Source: Rickettsiales bacterium
GTDB taxonomy: Bacteria; Pseudomonadota; Alphaproteobacteria; Rickettsiales; UBA1997
NCBI GenBank assembly: GCA_023262945.1
Contig: JALQXY010000133.1
Location: forward strand, 1-17,306
Length of the DNA: 17,306 nt
Direction: 5' to 3'
Of this stretch, positions 14,183 through 17,306 are shown one piece after another. The position numbers were made by a program, and so were the translations under genes. The notes under the pieces are model-generated. The model worked only from the letters and a program-made list of their open reading frames with translations, was not told the DNA's origin and searched no databases. How positions within the stretch are numbered: the first letter of the stretch is position 1; each line of letters starts with the position of its first letter.

Positions 14183-14842
14183 ATGTCATTTAAAAAGCAC
14201 ACTGTTAGATCATATGATCAAGATTTAAAATCAATTTCTACTACTCTTGATGAAATGATGAGTTTGGTTATAAAATCAATCGATATGATTGGTGATATTC
14301 TAAAAGAAAAATCCATAGATCTATCTGCCAAAATAATTGAGCATGATAAAAAGATTAACTCTCTTGATAACTTAATTGAAAAGAAAGTAACTTCTATTCT
14401 AGCATTGCGTCAGCCAATGGCAATAGATCTGCGCTATATCATTTCTTCAATTAAAGTATCTTCTAATCTCGAAAGAATAGGTGATCAATCAAAAAGTATT
14501 ATAAAAAAAATCAGTAAAGTTGGAGAGGGAGAATTTAGAAAGGATGTAAAAGATTCGTTGATTGAAATGATAGAAATCAGTAAAAATATGGTCAAAAATG
14601 CTGTTTTTGCTTTTAATTCGCAGAATATAGATATTGCTCAAGATGTTATGTTGCAAGATGATAAAATTGATAATATTTATTGGAATATATCTAAAATTGC
14701 TGAAGAAGATAATTTTACTAAAGAACAGGTAAAAAAAGTTATTACTACTTTATTAATTGCTAAAAGTTTCGAAAGATTAGCTGATCATTCAGAAAATATT
14801 GCTGAAATTAGTAAATTTGTTGTTACTGGAGAAATAAAATAA
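14183..14842 (+). CDS. phoU: Phosphate signalling protein PhoU
   Basis: PhoU couples the state of the Pst phosphate transporter to the PhoR/PhoB two-component system and damps phosphate uptake. I start it at ATG 14183 (219 residues), where the alphaproteobacterial opening MSFKKHTVRSYDQDLKSI begins; a GTG at 14144 would add 13 residues without family support. The protein is all-helical with two PhoU repeats. Each carries the acidic metal-binding signature: Glu97-Arg-Ile-Gly-Asp101 (NLERIGDQSKSI) and Glu197-Arg-Leu-Ala-Asp201 (FERLADHSENI). It stands alone, with no pst or pho genes beside it, between two repeat-bearing spacers. It could be transcribed with lipA, which starts 47 bases downstream. 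Confidence 0.9.
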   Translation: MSFKKHTVRSYDQDLKSISTTLDEMMSLVIKSIDMIGDILKEKSIDLSAKIIEHDKKINSLDNLIEKKVTSILALRQPMAIDLRYIISSIKVSSNLERIGDQSKSIIKKISKVGEGEFRKDVKDSLIEMIEISKNMVKNAVFAFNSQNIDIAQDVMLQDDKIDNIYWNISKIAEEDNFTKEQVKKVITTLLIAKSFERLADHSENIAEISKFVVTGEIK

Positions 14843-14889
14843 TTTTAATAAATTGATAAAAATCAGAAATAAATATACATTACTATAAG

Positions 14890-15867
14890 ATGATATCACG
14901 AGAAGAAAAAAAACAATCTGGACAAATTGCCAAACTTGATAATAAAGATTTTAAGGATTTTGCTAAATTGCAACCTAAGGAAAAAATGCAACGAAAGCCA
15001 GATTGGATAAGGGTAAAAGCCCCGCAATCAAAAGGTTATTTTGAAACCAAGAAAATGCTTAATGATAAAAAGCTTCACACTGTTTGTGAAGAGGCTGCTT
15101 GTCCAAATATTGGTGAATGCTGGGAGCAAAAGCATGCTACGGTGATGATTTTAGGCTCAGTATGTACCAGAGCTTGTTCATTTTGCAATATCGAAACTGG
15201 TAAACCTGATAAAGTAGATGTCAATGAGCCAAGTAATGTTGGCGATGTTGCTCAATTTTCTGGTCTAAAACATATTGTTATCACTTCAGTTGATCGTGAT
15301 GATTTAGAAGATGGTGGAGCTGATCAATTTGTTAAATGTATTGAAAATGTTCGTCAAAAATCTCCTGACACTACCATAGAAATTCTTACTCCAGACTTTC
15401 TAAGAAAAGACGGAGCTTTAGAAAAAGTTGTATCTGCTAAACCCGATGTTTTTAATCATAATTTAGAAACAGTTCCAAGTCTTTATACTGATATTCGTCC
15501 TGGTGCTAGATATTTTCATTCTTTATGGTTATTAAAAAGGGTTAAAGAAATTGATCCAACAATTTTTACTAAATCAGGGTTAATGGTTGGTTTGGGTGAA
15601 AAGAAAAATGAAATATTGCAAGTTATGGATGATATGAGAAGTGCTGATATTGATTTTTTAACTATAGGGCAATATTTGCGACCAACCTTAAGACACGCTC
15701 CAGTAGATCGATATGTTCATCCAGATGAATTTAGTTTTTATGAAAAAATTGCTTACAGTAAAGGATTTTTAATGGTTTCCGCTAGTCCTCTTACTAGATC
15801 TTCTTATCATGCGGGTGATGACTTTGCTAAAATGCGCCAAGAAAGATTAAAAAGAATGGGCCTCTAA
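14890..15867 (+). CDS. lipA: Lipoyl synthase
   Basis: LipA is a radical-SAM enzyme that inserts two sulfurs into protein-bound octanoyl groups of 2-oxoacid dehydrogenases and the glycine cleavage system. The 325 residues include RKPDWIRVKAP (35-45), the auxiliary cluster cysteines Cys66, Cys71 and Cys77 (CEEAACPNIGEC), the radical-SAM cluster Cys92, Cys96 and Cys99 (CTRACSFC), and the C-terminal RSSYHAG (303-309) whose serine ligates the auxiliary cluster. About 34 residues precede the conserved core; an alternative start at Met33 would remove most of them. The last base of the TAA stop is the first base of the ATACC repeat, so the terminal codons touch a mobile-element end. LipB is not in the window. 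Confidence 0.96.
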   Translation: MISREEKKQSGQIAKLDNKDFKDFAKLQPKEKMQRKPDWIRVKAPQSKGYFETKKMLNDKKLHTVCEEAACPNIGECWEQKHATVMILGSVCTRACSFCNIETGKPDKVDVNEPSNVGDVAQFSGLKHIVITSVDRDDLEDGGADQFVKCIENVRQKSPDTTIEILTPDFLRKDGALEKVVSAKPDVFNHNLETVPSLYTDIRPGARYFHSLWLLKRVKEIDPTIFTKSGLMVGLGEKKNEILQVMDDMRSADIDFLTIGQYLRPTLRHAPVDRYVHPDEFSFYEKIAYSKGFLMVSASPLTRSSYHAGDDFAKMRQERLKRMGL

Positions 15868-15920
15868 TACCAAAGTCCATCTTTAAATAAAATTATAACA
15901 AAATATTTTGAGATAAAAAT
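15867..15920 (+). repeat. Single-arm copy of the ATACC repeat family
   Basis: ATACCAAAGTCCATCTTTAA and the following AATAAAATTATAACAAAATATTTT match the palindrome arm at 13873 with two substitutions near the start, and continue past the arm (AGATAAAAAT) in step with the copy at 17118. There is no facing inverted arm nearby. It begins on the final base of the lipA stop codon and, like the other copies, is preceded by TA. Confidence 0.8.
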
Positions 15921-15958
15921 GATTGCCGATTTGATGATTTTAACAACCATTAAGGTTA

Positions 15959-16047
15959 TTAAAATTGATCAATGCCGATTTGATGGATTAATCGATTATT
16001 AATCAATTAATCTGATCAAATCTCTCTCAAAAGTTCCTTAAAATTGA
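15959..16047 (+). repeat. Spacer segment with hairpin insertion (copy B)
   Basis: This segment resembles 14096-14134, but between TTAAAATTGATCAA (15959-15972) and TGATCAAATCTCTCTCAAAA (16013-16032) it carries about 40 extra bases. That insert is mostly a near-palindrome (15986-16012, 13-base arms around T15999 with one mismatched pair) and is bounded by TGATCAA on both sides. A smaller inverted repeat, TAACAACC/GGTTATTA, lies just upstream (15941-15961). The sequence GCCGATTTGATG also occurs twice (15925 and 15974). Confidence 0.5.
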
Positions 16048-16099
16048 TTTTGTAAGGGGGTCTTTATTATAAAGTTTTAAATGATAACTATAAAAATTT

Positions 16100-17080
16100 A
16101 TGGATCCAATATCGCAAGCATTTATTGGCTCTGGAGTTGCTCAGAGCTTTGCTAAAAATAAAAATAATATCAAGCGTGCTTTTTTTTGTGGTGCAATTGG
16201 TGGTTTGGTACCAGATTTAGATATTTTTATCCGCTCTACTAGTGATAGCTTATTGTCATTAGAGTATCATCGTCATTTTACTCACTCTTTATTTTTTATT
16301 CCTTTTGGTGGCTTAATAACTGCTGGATTATTATGGATTATATTTTTCTATAAAAAGAAGCAAAAATTCTTTTCTGTTTATATATTCACAACTTTAGGTT
16401 TTGCTACTCATGGATTACTAGATTCTTGTACTGCTTACGGTACGCAAATTTTATGGCCTTTTAGCGATTATCGTGCTACTTGGAATTTGGTTTCAATAGT
16501 TGATCCTTTATTTACTATACCTTTGATAGGCTTTACTTTATTATCATACTATAAAAAAGATTATAAGTTAGCTAGATCAGGAGTTTATTTGTGTTTAATT
16601 TATTTACTTTACGGATTTTATAACAAATTATCAGCGCAAGAATATATAGAAAAAATTGCTAAAGAAAGAGGTCATAAAATTGAAAAAATATTCCTGAGTC
16701 CATCATTGGCAAATAATATATTATGGCGCAGTATTTATAAATCTGGTGATAAATATTATATTGATGCCGTTAATGTAGCGCCTTTTAAAGAGGCAGTTTT
16801 TTATAAAGGAGATAATGTTGATGTAATAGATAAGGAAAAGGTTTTTCCTAATTTACCAACTAATTCAAGACAAAGACAAGATATTAGAAGATTCTCTCAT
16901 TTTGCTAAAGATTATATTTATATCTCTAATCTTAATAAAAATATTATTTCTGATTTGCGTTACAGTTTTGTACCGAGTGGCACAAATTCAATTTGGGGCA
17001 TAATAATAGATGAAAATAACCCACAAAATAATGCTCAATTTGTTAGTCTAAGAAGGGCTAATAATGCTAAATCTAACTGA
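16100..17080 (+). CDS. YdjM/DUF457-family membrane-bound metal-dependent hydrolase
   Basis: This 326-residue integral membrane protein is of the LexA-regulated YdjM type, a predicted zinc hydrolase of unknown substrate. The metal-binding pattern is clear: PDLD (38-41), HRHFTHS (57-63), HGLLD (104-108), followed by GTQILWPFSDYR (114-125) and Asp135. Four or five hydrophobic segments are visible between residues 25 and 175 (for example LFFIPFGGLITAGLLWIIFF, 64-83). The C-terminal half (about 180-326) is soluble and charged, probably a separate domain. The start ATG is preceded by an AT-rich leader. No LexA box was recognised upstream. It is flanked by repeats on both sides. The chemistry is inferred from family motifs only. 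Confidence 0.85.
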   Translation: MDPISQAFIGSGVAQSFAKNKNNIKRAFFCGAIGGLVPDLDIFIRSTSDSLLSLEYHRHFTHSLFFIPFGGLITAGLLWIIFFYKKKQKFFSVYIFTTLGFATHGLLDSCTAYGTQILWPFSDYRATWNLVSIVDPLFTIPLIGFTLLSYYKKDYKLARSGVYLCLIYLLYGFYNKLSAQEYIEKIAKERGHKIEKIFLSPSLANNILWRSIYKSGDKYYIDAVNVAPFKEAVFYKGDNVDVIDKEKVFPNLPTNSRQRQDIRRFSHFAKDYIYISNLNKNIISDLRYSFVPSGTNSIWGIIIDENNPQNNAQFVSLRRANNAKSN

Positions 17081-17081
17081 C

Positions 17082-17100
17082 ACTAAATCCCATTTTAAAA
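17082..17100 (+). repeat. Degenerate fragment of the ATACC repeat end
   Basis: ACTAAATCCCATTTTAAAA differs from the repeat consensus ACCAAATCCCATCTTTAAA at only three of 19 positions. It lies two bases after the YdjM-like stop codon and 36 bases ahead of the clearer copy at 17118. A chance match in AT-rich DNA is possible, but the central AAATCCCAT is distinctive. Confidence 0.4.
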
Positions 17101-17117
17101 GTTTTGAAAAAGAACTA

Positions 17118-17174
17118 ATACCAATTCCCATCTAAAAATAAACAATATGACAAAATATTTTTTAAGATAAAAAT
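17118..17174 (+). mobile_element. ATACC-family end, possibly the terminus of an insertion sequence
   Basis: ATACCAATTCCCATCTAAAA and the following ATAAACAATATGACAAAATATTTT align along their length with the copies at 13873 and 15867, with scattered substitutions, and share the inner AGATAAAAAT. The window ends 132 bases further on, so the partner end is not seen. On the minus strand a frame enters from the right edge and stops at 17229; on the plus strand a frame is open from 17211. Either might be transposase sequence, but neither is recognisable. Confidence 0.5.
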
Positions 17175-17306
17175 TGTAAAAAATATATTTAGCTATATTA
17201 TAATGGTGGATTGAAATTTAATCTAAAATCACACATTATAGGTACAAATTGCATTTTTAAGATATCTGAAGACCACCATCATGTTGTGACAAACTTTGAA
17301 TGCAGT

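Noticed and set aside
13873..17174. CRISPR array
   Set aside because: The repeats are few, irregularly spaced by more than a kilobase, and separated by genes; there are no spacers or cas genes.

Overview
This is a strongly AT-rich (roughly 30% GC by eye) chromosomal segment of a bacterium. The gene complement suggests an alphaproteobacterium: a class II DAHP synthase, an alphaproteobacterial-style prephenate dehydratase with an ESY ACT motif, LipA carrying RKPDWIRVKAP, and orphan dapD, era, rsmD and phoU genes spread among short operons. The AT bias, weak or absent Shine-Dalgarno sequences and palindromic intergenic repeats recall Rickettsiales or another streamlined or host-associated lineage. 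Typical Rickettsia lack DAHP synthase and prephenate dehydratase, so a lineage that kept amino-acid synthesis is more likely. This placement is inference from protein flavour, not a phylogeny.

Layout. 1-383: a fragmentary left edge with the 3' end of one gene, a 63-residue protein overlapping it, and a third short frame whose start resembles phage-type glycosyltransferases. A bidirectional terminator at 286-324 cuts into this third frame. 403-4160: a minus-strand operon in the order pyrG, lptE, plsC, dapD (CTP synthesis, LPS export, phosphatidic acid synthesis, lysine/peptidoglycan precursor). 4161-4747: a long divergent spacer with a ~150-bp imperfect palindrome and a terminator-like hairpin. 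4748-8094: rpsL, rpsG and fusA, with fusA detached by a 413-bp spacer that holds a terminator candidate and a perfect 15-bp tandem duplication ending at the fusA start codon. 8188-9968: nrdB followed closely by a ModA-like periplasmic binding protein that has lost typical oxyanion-binding serines.

10014-12231: a minus-strand pair, class II DAHP synthase then era, overlapping by 8 bases. The DAHP synthase gene diverges from prephenate dehydratase (12317-13183), so entry to the aromatic pathway and the committed phenylalanine step share an 85-bp control region with a good sigma70-like promoter facing DAHP synthase. rsmD follows on the plus strand. 13837-17306: phoU, lipA and a YdjM/DUF457 membrane protein, each separated by repeat-rich spacers.

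The most unusual structure is a repeat family with the end sequence ATACCAAATCCCATCTTT. It forms a perfect 38-bp-armed palindrome at 13873-13963, a single arm that begins at the last base of the lipA stop codon at 15867, and another arm at 17118. It looks like the termini of an insertion sequence and its MITE-like derivatives. A second family may be represented by the palindrome at 4226-4375, and two related spacer segments (14096-14134 and 15959-16047) differ by a hairpin between TGATCAA repeats. No complete new defence or biosynthetic system is visible. No tRNA, rRNA or CRISPR array was recognised.
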